Positions 17,579 to 25,688 of a stretch of DNA of 64,000 nt are shown piece by piece. This stretch comes from Niabella sp. (GTDB lineage: Bacteria; Bacteroidota; Bacteroidia; Chitinophagales; Chitinophagaceae): the NCBI RefSeq assembly GCF_030150205.1, contig NZ_JASLGT010000027.1, positions 62,001 through 126,000 on the forward strand, given 5' to 3'. Numbering within the stretch: position 1 is the first letter of the stretch; each line of letters opens with the position of its first letter. The notes below the pieces were generated by a model that searched no databases, was not told where the DNA came from, and saw nothing but the letters and a program-made list of their open reading frames with translations. The translations under genes were made by a program, and so were the position numbers.

Positions 17579-18580
17579 ATGACAACGCAAAGCTCCCGGC
17601 AAAACCTGAAAATCCAGAAATGGGTGGCCGCAGTATCTTTACTCTTGCTCATCGTAAAATCGATTGCCTATTTCTCTACGCATTCGGTGGCGATCCTTAC
17701 CGATGCATTGGAAAGTATTGCCAATGTGGCGGCAGGATTTATCGGGCTTTACAGCCTTTACCTGGCCGCACAACCGCGGGATGAAAACCATCCTTATGGC
17801 CATGGAAAAGCAGAGTTCTTATCTGCTGCGGTAGAGGGCACGCTTATTGGCATTGCCGGCCTCGTGGTGCTTTATAAAGCCATTGACCAGCTGATACATC
17901 CGCAGCCTCTGGACAAACTGGACCTGGGCATTATACTGGTGGCAGCTACAGCTATTGTCAATTATGCGCTGGGCAGCATCTGCATCGCCACCGGCAAAAA
18001 AAATCATTCCATTGCGCTGGAAGTCAGCGGCAGGCATCTTCATACCGATACCTATTCTACCATAGCCGTGATTATTGGGTTGGTCCTTGTATTTTTTACA
18101 AAGATCTTTTGGCTGGATTCCGTTGTGGCCCTCCTGCTCACCATATTGCTCCTGCGCACCTCCTACACCATCCTGCGGCGCTCCATTGCCGGTATTATGG
18201 ATGAAGCTGATCAGCAACTATTACAGGAAATGATTGCGTACCTGAATAAAAACAGGGCCCAGAACTGGGTAGATCTGCATAATTTCAGAGTGATCAAATA
18301 CGGAAGTGTATTGCATATCGATTGTCATTTAACGGTACCCTGGTACCTGAATGTGGCGGAAGCGCATCTTGAAATTGACCAGCTGGCCGCACTGATCCGG
18401 AACGAATATGGCGAAGCGGTAGAATTCTTCGTACACTCCGATGGATGTAAATACTTTCAATGTACCCTATGCGCTAAACAAGACTGCCCGGTGCGACAGG
18501 CTCCCTTTGAAAAAACCATCCCATGGAACCTGGAGAATGTACTTCAAAATCAGCGTCACCGGTTAAAAGCCCGGAATTAG
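17579..18580 (+). CDS. cation diffusion facilitator (CDF) family metal transporter
   Basis: About 333 aa. Six membrane helices carry the CDF signatures: ILTDALESIANVAAG in helix 2, HPYGHGKAEFLSA in the loop, and HLHTDTYSTIAVIIG (H-x3-D) in helix 5. The family exports Zn, Fe, Mn or Co by proton antiport. The C-terminal domain ends with an extra cysteine cluster, C290-x4-C295-x2-C298-x4-C303, suitable for metal binding. I chose ATG 17579, 10 nt after the LptF/G stop; an in-frame ATG at 17540 would overlap that gene by 29 nt. Confidence 0.9.
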   Translation: MTTQSSRQNLKIQKWVAAVSLLLLIVKSIAYFSTHSVAILTDALESIANVAAGFIGLYSLYLAAQPRDENHPYGHGKAEFLSAAVEGTLIGIAGLVVLYKAIDQLIHPQPLDKLDLGIILVAATAIVNYALGSICIATGKKNHSIALEVSGRHLHTDTYSTIAVIIGLVLVFFTKIFWLDSVVALLLTILLLRTSYTILRRSIAGIMDEADQQLLQEMIAYLNKNRAQNWVDLHNFRVIKYGSVLHIDCHLTVPWYLNVAEAHLEIDQLAALIRNEYGEAVEFFVHSDGCKYFQCTLCAKQDCPVRQAPFEKTIPWNLENVLQNQRHRLKARN

Positions 18581-18680
18581 TATCAGCGGGCATGAGCAAG
18601 GCATTCTAAATATTCAAAAACGCTGAAAATAAATACGGTGGCAACGGTTGAACCTGTTAGCTTTTCAACCAATAGTTCCT

Positions 18681-18688
18681 TAACTTTA
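18681..18688 (+). promoter_or_regulatory. -7 element before the Rrf2 gene
   Basis: TAACTTTA, the same word found before the pirin operon (7903) and the methyltransferase gene (20564), 24 nt before the start codon. The -33 box is unclear. No copy of the YCTAC-N7-GTAGR palindrome is present here, so autoregulation through that site is not supported. Confidence 0.4.
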
Positions 18689-18712
18689 TAACCGAACATT
18701 TGTTATTCATAT

Positions 18713-19120
18713 ATGCTCACAAAAAAATCACAATATGCCTTTAAGGCACTGAGCTACCTGGCTGATAAACAGCAGGACGGCCCCGTGCTCATTTCCGAGA
18801 TCTCAAAAAAGAAACGGATCCCTTTAAAATTCCTGGAAAATATCCTGCTGGAACTTCGCAAAGCCGGCATCCTGGAAAGCAAAAAGGGAAAGGGCGGTGG
18901 TTACTTCTTTAAAAAAAATCCGGCTGATGTAAAAATGGCAACGATCATCCGGCTGATCGATGGCCCCATTTCCATGTTACCCTGCGTAAGCCTGTACTTT
19001 TACGAGCGCTGTAAAAACTGCGACGAAAAACATTGCGGACTGCATGATGTAATGCGGCAGGTACGGGATGTAACCCTTGAAGTATTAGAGAGCCGTACCC
19101 TCGCCGACCTGAAGGATTAG
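18713..19120 (+). CDS. Rrf2 family transcriptional regulator
   Basis: 135 aa. An N-terminal winged helix (KKSQYAFKALSYLAD; ISEISKKKRIPLKFLENILLELRKAGILES; KGKGGGYFF wing) is followed by a dimerisation helix. Four cysteines are present: C91, then C100-x2-C103-x4-C108. This spacing differs from IscR (C-x5-C-x5-C) but could hold an Fe-S cluster or sense redox or sulfur status. CymR, a relative, controls cysteine metabolism in Firmicutes. Its position at the head of the sulfur gene block makes it the best candidate for the regulator of that block (inference). Confidence 0.92.
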   Translation: MLTKKSQYAFKALSYLADKQQDGPVLISEISKKKRIPLKFLENILLELRKAGILESKKGKGGGYFFKKNPADVKMATIIRLIDGPISMLPCVSLYFYERCKNCDEKHCGLHDVMRQVRDVTLEVLESRTLADLKD

Positions 19121-19234
19121 AGCCGGTTCGATTCGATTTCTTTTAACAGGTATGCAGAAATCATTTTGCTTGCAAGCGTCTTCATTTGGCATTTATTAAT
19201 GCATAGAAATAAAAGATCCATCATCCTTATAACT

Positions 19235-19269
19235 CAGAAAGGCTGGCCCTGCATGGACCAGCCTTTCTG
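19235..19269. terminator. bidirectional terminator between rrf2 and the collagen-like gene
   Basis: Perfect 12-bp stem CAGAAAGGCTGG (19235-19246) / CCAGCCTTTCTG (19258-19269) with an 11-nt loop. It lies between two convergent genes; a T-rich stretch follows on the plus side. Confidence 0.85.
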
Positions 19270-19290
19270 TAAATGATTTTTGTACGATTG

Positions 19291-20367
19291 TTATTTGGAC
19301 ATTTTAAAATATTGCATTACTGCATCGTAATTTTTATAGTCCACATTCTTTACAGCCACCGCATTGATGCTGCCGGGTATGATCACATACCGGTATTGTA
19401 ACAGGGTGGAAAGATTAACACTGTTGCTATTGTCATGCGTAAAGCGCGTAACGCATATCTTTCCGTTCATGGGTATATAGTTGATCGTATTGGGTTTGCC
19501 GCCTGCATTCGATGTATAGGGTAGCACAAAAGTTCCACCTCCAAAGGTAAAATATACCTGTATGGAAGCATTGCCTAGAACAGCCGATGTGATATCCGCG
19601 GCCGCAATGTATCCTGCTTTAACATTGGTGTTGTCAATTACACTGTCATTAAAACTCGTCGCATATTTCCAGCCGGAGTAAATAACGTTAGCCGTACCGG
19701 GATCTCCTTTCGGTCCTACCAATGTAACGGGTACGCCCCAGCCGGCCACTGTTTTAGGGCCAAACAGGTTATAGGTAGCTTTATCAAGGTAATAATCGCC
19801 AACCACTCCGATACCAGGGGCAGGAATTCCTGTACCGGACAAAATAGTATTGCCGTTTGTACCATTGGTGCCGTTTATTCCGTTTACGCCGTTTGTTCCA
19901 TTCGTACCATTTATACCATTGGTTCCGTTTGTTCCATTGGTTCCATTGGTTCCTGCGGCCCCGGTTGCACCTGTGGCCCCCGTTGCTCCTGTAGCTCCTG
20001 TAGCTCCTGTAGCTCCGGTTGCACCGGTTGCTCCTGTGGCTCCGGTTGCGCCAATAACTCCTGCAGCACCTGTGAGGCCGGCAGGCCCTCTTAAGTTAAG
20101 CGGGCTTCCCCAACCCGCGGCTGCCTTGGGGCCATAAAGATTTGAGGTAGCAATATCCAGGTAAAAATCACCTGTTTGCCCAACAGTCGTTGCAGGCACT
20201 CCGCTTCCGCTAAGAATCTGACTTCCATTGGGGCCCGTCATGCCCTGTGTTCCGGTGGCCCCGGCAGGACCTTGAGCACCGGAGGGCCCGGCCGGTCCGG
20301 TATCACCCTTTTTACAGGCCACAGCCATTAAGATGATCAACCCAAGTAATAATAAATTTGTACGCAT
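19291..20367 (-). CDS. collagen-like repeat lipoprotein
   Basis: 358 aa. A signal peptide II with lipobox ending at C18 (LMAVAC-KKGD) suggests a lipidated, probably surface-exposed protein. Gly-X-Y repeats occupy about 21-48 and 94-170; the second block runs GAT about ten times, then GTN/GIN/GVN units. Two copies of a non-collagen module of about 43 residues flank it (49-93 and 171-215), each with GDFYLD or GDYYLD, N-L-[YF]-GPK and AGWG. The C-terminal 140 residues form a beta-rich globular domain. The repeats should be prone to slippage and length variation. Function unknown. Confidence 0.85.
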   Translation of the reverse strand: MRTNLLLLGLIILMAVACKKGDTGPAGPSGAQGPAGATGTQGMTGPNGSQILSGSGVPATTVGQTGDFYLDIATSNLYGPKAAAGWGSPLNLRGPAGLTGAAGVIGATGATGATGATGATGATGATGATGATGATGAAGTNGTNGTNGTNGINGTNGTNGVNGINGTNGTNGNTILSGTGIPAPGIGVVGDYYLDKATYNLFGPKTVAGWGVPVTLVGPKGDPGTANVIYSGWKYATSFNDSVIDNTNVKAGYIAAADITSAVLGNASIQVYFTFGGGTFVLPYTSNAGGKPNTINYIPMNGKICVTRFTHDNSNSVNLSTLLQYRYVIIPGSINAVAVKNVDYKNYDAVMQYFKMSK

Positions 20368-20541
20368 CGTTTAAATTTTTACGTTTATAAATAAAAATGG
20401 ATGCTTCAAAAATATTACGGCGGGCTACCGTTCCTTTCAGGAATTCCCCTCCTTTTTTATCGTATAAATACGGTATATATATACTGCAGAAAGAAGAAGC
20501 AAGGACGATTACGATTTTAAACACTCTAAAACCAATGCCGG

Positions 20542-20571
20542 TTGTTCAGCATTTTTTATTCTGTAACTTTA
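20542..20571 (+). promoter_or_regulatory. promoter of the methyltransferase gene
   Basis: TTG at 20542-20544, a 19-nt spacer and TAACTTTA at 20564-20571, matching Bacteroidota promoter geometry. The start codon is 33 nt downstream. Confidence 0.5.
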
Positions 20572-20603
20572 GGCCCATTGTACTTATCTAAATATAACAA
20601 CCA

Positions 20604-21215
20604 ATGAACGAAGACTTAAATATGAGAAAAACAACCGAGAAAGAAGATTACACCCACTCGCTGCTGACGCGGGAATCAAAATGGTGGAAAAAAATGCTGA
20701 ATGTGCAATATCCCTACAAAAGAAATATTATTGGTCTGCACCCGGGGTTTGTGTTGGATATTGGTTGCGGACTGGGCCGGAACCTGCTGCATTTAAACGG
20801 CAATGGGATCGGGATCGACCATAATGAAACATCCGTTAAGGAATGCCGCGCTCGTGGACTGAACGCGTTTACGAACACTGAATTTGAAAAAACAGCTTAT
20901 TATAAGCCCGGCACCTTTGATTCTATTTTATTAGCGCATGTAGCAGAGCATATGGGCGTAGCGCCGGCGGCTGCGTTGTTAAGGCAATACCTTCCCCTGC
21001 TCAAAGAAAATGGAAAAATCATCGTAATTACACCACAGGAAGCCGGTTACCGGTCAGACGATACGCATGTAGAATTCATTAACTTTTATAAGGTACAGGA
21101 AATTTTTAAACAGCTGGGGTACCGGCCGGTGAAGCAATATTCCTTTCCCTTTCCCAGGGCCATCGGCAATATGTTTAAATACAATGAATTCATCAGTATT
21201 GGCGAAAGAGTTTGA
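20604..21215 (+). CDS. class I SAM-dependent methyltransferase
   Basis: 203 aa. Motif I is FVLDIGCGLGRNLLHL, followed by GIGIDHNETSVKECRARG (acidic residue of strand beta 2) and a methyltransferase_11-like LLAHVAEHMG. The N-terminus (ESKWWKKMLNVQYPYKRNI) is charged and has no signal peptide. The substrate is unknown. It sits between the collagen-like gene and the peroxiredoxin and may be independent of the sulfur genes. Confidence 0.88.
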   Translation: MNEDLNMRKTTEKEDYTHSLLTRESKWWKKMLNVQYPYKRNIIGLHPGFVLDIGCGLGRNLLHLNGNGIGIDHNETSVKECRARGLNAFTNTEFEKTAYYKPGTFDSILLAHVAEHMGVAPAAALLRQYLPLLKENGKIIVITPQEAGYRSDDTHVEFINFYKVQEIFKQLGYRPVKQYSFPFPRAIGNMFKYNEFISIGERV

Positions 21216-21504
21216 TCAACAGTGGTCTGTGGTCAGTGGTCAGTTTTCAGTTATCAGATGCTGCCGTCGCATCCTGGAATTGGTTCTTGGGAACTTGTTT
21301 TTTGATATTTGGTGCTTTTGAGTCTCAGTCTTCAGACGATACTGCACGTTTGTTGTCCCCGGATTTCGACTATTTTTCCCGTTTTCACTATTTTTTACAC
21401 TTTCATTCCAATATTTTATCGTACCTTGCAAACCACCCTATTAGTCTACTTGATTAGTAGGTTTATAAAAGAGCTATTTTATCACATAAAAACTGTTTAA
21501 AATT
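21216..21504 (+). promoter_or_regulatory. regulatory region of the peroxiredoxin/cys genes with palindromic operator
   Basis: The palindrome TCTAC-TTGATTA-GTAGG lies at 21445-21461, one of four copies with the same 17-bp geometry in the sulfur block. A GCTATTTTATC word about 13 nt further on (from 21473) resembles the -7 element of the TonB receptor promoter, and the distance from GTAG to that word is nearly the same in both. The proximal part (21216-21260) has GTGGTCAGTGGTCAG repeats of the kind common in intergenic Bacteroidota DNA. Confidence 0.6.
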
Positions 21505-22140
21505 ATGTCATTAAGATTAGGAGATACTGCCCCGGATTTTACCGCGCAGTCTACTGAAGGAGAAATCAAGTTTCATGAATACCTGGGTGATTCCTGGGGT
21601 GTTTTATTTTCGCATCCTGCAGACTATACACCTGTTTGCACCACAGAACTGGGAAAAACAGCATTGCTGAAAGGAGAATTCGAAAAACGTGGTGTAAAAG
21701 CGCTGGCAGTAAGCGTTGACCCGCTGGATTCGCACCTGGGCTGGAAAAATGACATCAATGAAACACAAAATGTATCGGTTGATTTCCCCATCCTGGCAGA
21801 CCCTGAAAAAAATATCGCCACCCTTTATGATATGATCCATCCGAATGCTTCTGAAAAGGCAACAGTGCGTTCCCTGTTCATCATCGGACCCGATAAAAAA
21901 GTAAAACTGATCATTACGTACCCTGCTTCAACCGGCCGTAACTTCCAGGAAGTACTGCGTGTGATCGACTCCCTGCAGCTGACAGCCAACCACAGTGTGG
22001 CTACTCCCGCAGACTGGAAGCATGGTGAAGATGTGATTGTGGTTCCATCCATCAGCACAGCAGATGCCATTCAGAAATTTCCTAAAGGTGTAACTGAGGT
22101 AAAACCTTACCTGCGTTATACACCACAACCGAATATTTAA
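21505..22140 (+). CDS. 1-Cys peroxiredoxin (Prx6 family)
   Basis: 211 aa. The peroxidatic cysteine is C45 in DYTPVCTTELG. The protein has the longer C-terminal domain (KGVTEVKPYLRYTPQPN) of Prx6/AhpC-like 1-Cys enzymes, which reduce hydrogen peroxide and lipid hydroperoxides using a thiol donor. No signal peptide. It carries the sulfur-block palindrome in its promoter and is followed by cysH, so it is probably co-controlled with sulfate assimilation. Confidence 0.93.
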   Translation: MSLRLGDTAPDFTAQSTEGEIKFHEYLGDSWGVLFSHPADYTPVCTTELGKTALLKGEFEKRGVKALAVSVDPLDSHLGWKNDINETQNVSVDFPILADPEKNIATLYDMIHPNASEKATVRSLFIIGPDKKVKLIITYPASTGRNFQEVLRVIDSLQLTANHSVATPADWKHGEDVIVVPSISTADAIQKFPKGVTEVKPYLRYTPQPNI

Positions 22141-22149
22141 TTTTTAGTT

Positions 22150-22197
22150 TATCGTTTATGGTTTATAGCCGGAATCAACTATAAACCATAAACGATA
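22150..22197. repeat. 19-bp inverted repeat between peroxiredoxin gene and cysH
   Basis: Perfect arms TATCGTTTATGGTTTATAG (22150-22168) and CTATAAACCATAAACGATA (22179-22197) around a 10-nt loop, then GACGATAAACAATAAAC running to the GTG start of cysH. AT-rich, without a T-run, so not a classic terminator. A decayed relative lies between cysJ and cysI (28250-28325). This is probably a dispersed intergenic element. Confidence 0.75.
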
Positions 22198-22214
22198 GAC
22201 GATAAACAATAAAC

Positions 22215-22910
22215 GTGTTTACAGAAGAACAAATACAGGAAATAGAGAACGCTTCAACAGCGGAGGCATTAAAACTGGTAACTGCACAGTTTCCGGTAGA
22301 AACCGTTTTTTCCACCTCGCTGGGCCAGGAAGACCAGGTAATAACCGAAATGATCGCAACCGAAAAACTTCCGGTGCGGATCTTTACACTGGATACCGGG
22401 CGCCTGTTTTATGAGCATTACGATTTGTTAGAAAAAACCAATGCCCGCTATAAAATAAATATAGATGTTCGCTTCCCCGAGGCTTCGGATGTGGAATCCT
22501 ATGTAAAAACAAACGGGGTTAATGGGTTCTATGAATCGGTTGAAAACCGGAAAGCCTGCTGTTTCATCCGGAAAGTAAAGCCGCTCAATCGCGCACTTGA
22601 GGGAGCAAAGGTTTGGATCACCGGGCTCAGAAGCGAGCAATCGGATAACCGGAAAGACATGAAAATGATCGAATGGGATGCGGACCGCGGTCTTTATAAA
22701 TTTAACCCGCTGATCCGCTGGAGTTATGATGAAATGATCGAATACATCCGCCAAAAAAACATACCGTACAATCCGCTGCACGACAAAGGATTTGTCAGCA
22801 TCGGCTGTGCTCCCTGTACCCGGGCAATTGAGCCGGGTGAGGATCCCAGGGCCGGCAGATGGTGGTGGGAGGTTTCGCACAAAGAGTGCGGACTGCACGT
22901 ACACCAATAA
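22215..22910 (+). CDS. cysH: phosphoadenylyl/adenylyl-sulfate reductase CysH (APS reductase type)
   Basis: 231 aa cytoplasmic enzyme that reduces activated sulfate to sulfite with a thiol donor. The two cysteine pairs of the 4Fe-4S-containing APS reductases are present: CC in RKACCFIRKVKPL, and C-x2-C in SIGCAPCTR. The catalytic cysteine is in the C-terminal KECGLHVH. The Fe-S pairs and the absence of an APS kinase in the cluster both point to APS rather than PAPS as substrate. The start is GTG at 22215, directly after an inverted repeat. Confidence 0.95.
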   Translation: MFTEEQIQEIENASTAEALKLVTAQFPVETVFSTSLGQEDQVITEMIATEKLPVRIFTLDTGRLFYEHYDLLEKTNARYKINIDVRFPEASDVESYVKTNGVNGFYESVENRKACCFIRKVKPLNRALEGAKVWITGLRSEQSDNRKDMKMIEWDADRGLYKFNPLIRWSYDEMIEYIRQKNIPYNPLHDKGFVSIGCAPCTRAIEPGEDPRAGRWWWEVSHKECGLHVHQ

Positions 22911-22993
22911 ACGGGATCCAAAGCGCCAACCTTTAAAAAACCATTTTGATTGTTAAAAAAATCCGCGCAGGCGGGTCTGTATAAAAAGAACGT

Positions 22994-23902
22994 ATGGGTG
23001 AGTACACATTAGATTACCTTGAGCAGCTTGAGGCTGAAAGTATTTACATTTTCAGGGAAGTAGCCGCACAATTTGAAAAACCGGCCCTGCTTTTCAGCGG
23101 CGGTAAAGATTCCATAACGCTGGTACAACTGGCAAAAAAAGCATTTGCGCCCGGAAAGATCCCCTTTCCGCTCGTGCACATCGATACCGGTCATAACTTT
23201 CCGGAAGCACTCGCCTATCGCGATGCCCTCGCTAAAGAAGTAGGCGCCGAACTGATCGTACGCAAAGTAGAAGACACCATTAAGCAAAAACACCTTACGG
23301 AACCTAAGGGCAAATTTGCCAGCCGCAACTGGCTGCAGATCCATACCCTGCTGGATACGATTGAAGAATTTAAATTCGATGCCTGCATCGGAGGTGCCCG
23401 CCGTGATGAGGAAAAGGCCCGCGCAAAAGAGCGTATCTTTTCTGTAAGAGATGAATTTGGACAGTGGGAACCCAAACTGCAGCGCCCCGAACTTTGGAAC
23501 ATCTATAACGGCCGGATCCATAAAGGCGAAAATGTACGGGTATTCCCCATCAGCAACTGGACGGAGCTGGATGTGTGGAACTATATCAAAAAAGAGGAGA
23601 TTCCTCTTCCCTCTATCTACTTTGCGCATGAACGCGAAGTACTGGAGCACGAAGGACAGCTGATCGCCGTTTCAGACTACATCACCATCGATGAAACCGA
23701 TATTATTTCCACAAAAAAAGTACGCTATCGCACCGTAGGAGATATGACCTGTACCGCGGCTGTAGAATCCAGTGCCACTACACTGGACGAAGTAGTAAAC
23801 GAGATCATGGCTACCCGTATCTCCGAAAGAGGAGAAACCCGGATTGATGATAAGGTAACGGAAGCCGCGATGGAAGACCGCAAGAAAGGCGGGTATTTTT
23901 AG
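22994..23902 (+). CDS. cysD: sulfate adenylyltransferase subunit 2 (CysD)
   Basis: 302 aa ATP pyrophosphatase-type subunit that forms APS from sulfate and ATP, driven by the GTPase CysN. The PP-loop is SGGKDS at residues 35-40; further conserved parts are HIDTGHNFPEAL, GGARRDEEKARAKER and the C-terminal RKKGGYF. The length is that of the family. It starts 83 nt after cysH. Its usual partner cysN is separated from it by a broken gene and two repeat-like spacers. Confidence 0.98.
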   Translation: MGEYTLDYLEQLEAESIYIFREVAAQFEKPALLFSGGKDSITLVQLAKKAFAPGKIPFPLVHIDTGHNFPEALAYRDALAKEVGAELIVRKVEDTIKQKHLTEPKGKFASRNWLQIHTLLDTIEEFKFDACIGGARRDEEKARAKERIFSVRDEFGQWEPKLQRPELWNIYNGRIHKGENVRVFPISNWTELDVWNYIKKEEIPLPSIYFAHEREVLEHEGQLIAVSDYITIDETDIISTKKVRYRTVGDMTCTAAVESSATTLDEVVNEIMATRISERGETRIDDKVTEAAMEDRKKGGYF

Positions 23903-23987
23903 TTGAAAAGTTTACAGGTTAAAAGGTTTACAAGGCCTCCTTATCAGCTTTTAAACTTATCAACATGTTAACTTAAAAAAAACAACC
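23903..23987. repeat. low-complexity inverted-repeat spacer 5' of the broken four-helix gene
   Basis: The words GTTGAAAAGTTTACAGGTT, AAAAGGTTTACAAGG and TTTTAAACTTATCAACATG read as imperfect complementary runs. A similar spacer at 24275-24350 follows the broken gene, and both contain TTATCA-N2-TTTTAAAC-like words. Such spacers are common in Bacteroidota intergenic DNA. Confidence 0.5.
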
Positions 23988-24270
23988 ATGGCTTATCAAA
24001 GTTTTGAAGATTTGGAAGTCTGGAAACAAGCCAGGGCATTAAAGAAAGAAATTTTAGTTCTTGTTAAAAATTTTCCTGAAGAAGAAAAATAGATTTTGCG
24101 TGGTAGCCAGGGGATCATTAAGTGAAACATTAAATCATCTGATTGATGCTTTAGATGAGGAATTTATTACAGCAAATGAATTAGAAAAATATAGAAACAA
24201 AATCACAGACGTTGAAAAGTTACTAAATGGGTATATCGCTTACCTGGAACGGAAGGCCAAAGAGAAGTGA
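23988..24270 (+). pseudogene. broken four-helix bundle (23S rRNA intervening-sequence-type) protein gene
   Basis: The first frame starts at ATG 23988 with MAYQSFEDLEVWKQARALKK, the hallmark N-terminus of IVP/S23-type four-helix bundle proteins, and stops after FPEEEK at 24090. The C-terminal half resumes in another frame (ARGSLSETLNHLIDALDEEF... to ...GYIAYLERKAKEK, ending 24270). The family's middle section, with an RASRSI-ANIAEGYGR-like stretch between the two halves, is missing, so both a deletion of about 25-30 codons and a frameshift are implied. In total only about 94 codons remain of the usual 115-125. It sits between cysD and cysN. Confidence 0.85.
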
Positions 24271-24274
24271 AGGG

Positions 24275-24350
24275 TGACAGACTGGTTAACAAGTTCACAA
24301 GGCAGACCACCCCTTTTCAACCTTTCAACTTATCAACTTTTAAACACAAG
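24275..24350. repeat. low-complexity spacer 3' of the broken four-helix gene
   Basis: Contains GTTAACAAGTTCACAAGG and TTTTCAACCTTTCAACTTAT, complementary-type runs like those at 23903-23987. The broken gene is therefore bracketed by related spacers on both sides. Confidence 0.5.
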
Positions 24351-24367
24351 AAACATATCAACGAAAC

Positions 24368-25609
24368 ATGGATATACTAAGATTCATAACTGCCGGTAGT
24401 GTAGACGACGGCAAAAGCACATTGATCGGCCGGCTGTTGTATGATAGCAAAAGCATTCTGGTAGATCAGCTGGAAGCGCTGGAAAAACAATCAAAGAATA
24501 AAAATGCCGACGGTATCGACCTGGCATTACTCACCGACGGTTTAAGAGCCGAAAGGGAGCAGGGGATCACCATTGACGTAGCCTATCGCTATTTCTCTAC
24601 CCCAAAACGGAAATTCATCATTGCCGATGCTCCGGGCCACGTACAGTATACCCGTAACATGATCACAGGAGCTTCCAACTCCAGCCTGATCATCATCCTC
24701 ATTGATGCTCGTGCCGGTGTTATTGAACAAACCCGTCGCCACTCGATTATCGCATCTCTGTTGAAAATGCCCCATGTGGTGGTAGCCATCAACAAAATGG
24801 ACCTGGTCGGTTTTTCTGAAGAGCGGTTCAACGAAATCAAAGCCGATTATGAAAAAGTAGCGGCACAATTGAATCTCGAAAACGTTACCTACGTTCCGAT
24901 TTCAGCGCTCCTCGGCGATAACATTGTAGACCATTCCGAAACCATGTCCTGGTACACCGGCCCTTCATTGCTGGAGTTCCTGGAAGCCGTTGAAGTAGCT
25001 TCCGATATTAACCACACAGATCCCCGTTTCCAGGTGCAATATGTGATCCGCCCGCAAACGGCCGAATTACATGATTACCGGGGTTATGCCGGACAGATCA
25101 TCAGTGGAGTCTATAAGGTTGGTGATAAAATAAAGATCCTGCCTGCGGGCATCGACTCTACCATTAGCAAAATCGAAGTGGGTGGTAAAGAAGTGAACGA
25201 GGCATTTGCCCCCCAGGCAGCCGTATTGCATATTGCAGACGACATTGATATCAGCCGTGGTGATACCTTCGCTCATATCGACAACCTGCCCAAAGTAGCG
25301 AACGAAATTGAAGTGGTGCTCTGCTGGCTCGACAATAAACCCCTGATACAGGGCAACAAATATTTTCTTCAGCACAAAGGGCGTTTGCTCAAAACCGTTG
25401 TACGGGAAGTGGCTTATAAACTTGACGTAAATACCCTGGAACGTATACCCGCCGAAGACGGTGTAAAGCTCAATGAAGTGGTACATGCAACCATCAAAAC
25501 CGCGGCACCGTTGGTATACGATGATTTTGCTACGTTAAGCGACTACGGCAACGCCATCCTGGTAGATGAAACCAGCAACAGCACGGTAGCAGCAGTTTTA
25601 CTCAATTAA
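24368..25609 (+). CDS. cysN: sulfate adenylyltransferase subunit 1, GTPase (CysN)
   Basis: 413 aa EF-Tu-like GTPase that drives APS formation by CysD. G1 is GSVDDGKS (residues 10-17), G3 DAPGH and G4 NKMD; the switch region is REQGITIDVAYRYF. Two beta-barrel domains follow. It ends after these domains without the APS kinase (CysC) extension that many CysNC fusions have, and no cysC is seen elsewhere in the window, consistent with an APS reductase pathway. Confidence 0.97.
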   Translation: MDILRFITAGSVDDGKSTLIGRLLYDSKSILVDQLEALEKQSKNKNADGIDLALLTDGLRAEREQGITIDVAYRYFSTPKRKFIIADAPGHVQYTRNMITGASNSSLIIILIDARAGVIEQTRRHSIIASLLKMPHVVVAINKMDLVGFSEERFNEIKADYEKVAAQLNLENVTYVPISALLGDNIVDHSETMSWYTGPSLLEFLEAVEVASDINHTDPRFQVQYVIRPQTAELHDYRGYAGQIISGVYKVGDKIKILPAGIDSTISKIEVGGKEVNEAFAPQAAVLHIADDIDISRGDTFAHIDNLPKVANEIEVVLCWLDNKPLIQGNKYFLQHKGRLLKTVVREVAYKLDVNTLERIPAEDGVKLNEVVHATIKTAAPLVYDDFATLSDYGNAILVDETSNSTVAAVLLN

Positions 25610-25655
25610 TTCAAACGGTGCCCGGGTATACCGGCGCATCGTCGTTCTTATTAAG

Positions 25656-25672
25656 TCTACTTTTTAAGTAGA
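25656..25672 (+). promoter_or_regulatory. sulfur-block palindrome before the SUMT gene
   Basis: TCTAC-TTTTTAA-GTAGA, the most symmetrical of the four copies. It ends 16 nt before the ATG at 25689. TACTTTTT inside it resembles a -7 element, so a bound protein could cover the promoter itself. Confidence 0.6.
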
Positions 25673-25688
25673 TTATAAAAAACAACAG

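Noticed and set aside
19850..20137. Pro/Val-rich 95-aa frame on the plus strand
   Set aside because: Reverse reading of the Gly-X-Y repeat DNA of the collagen-like gene.
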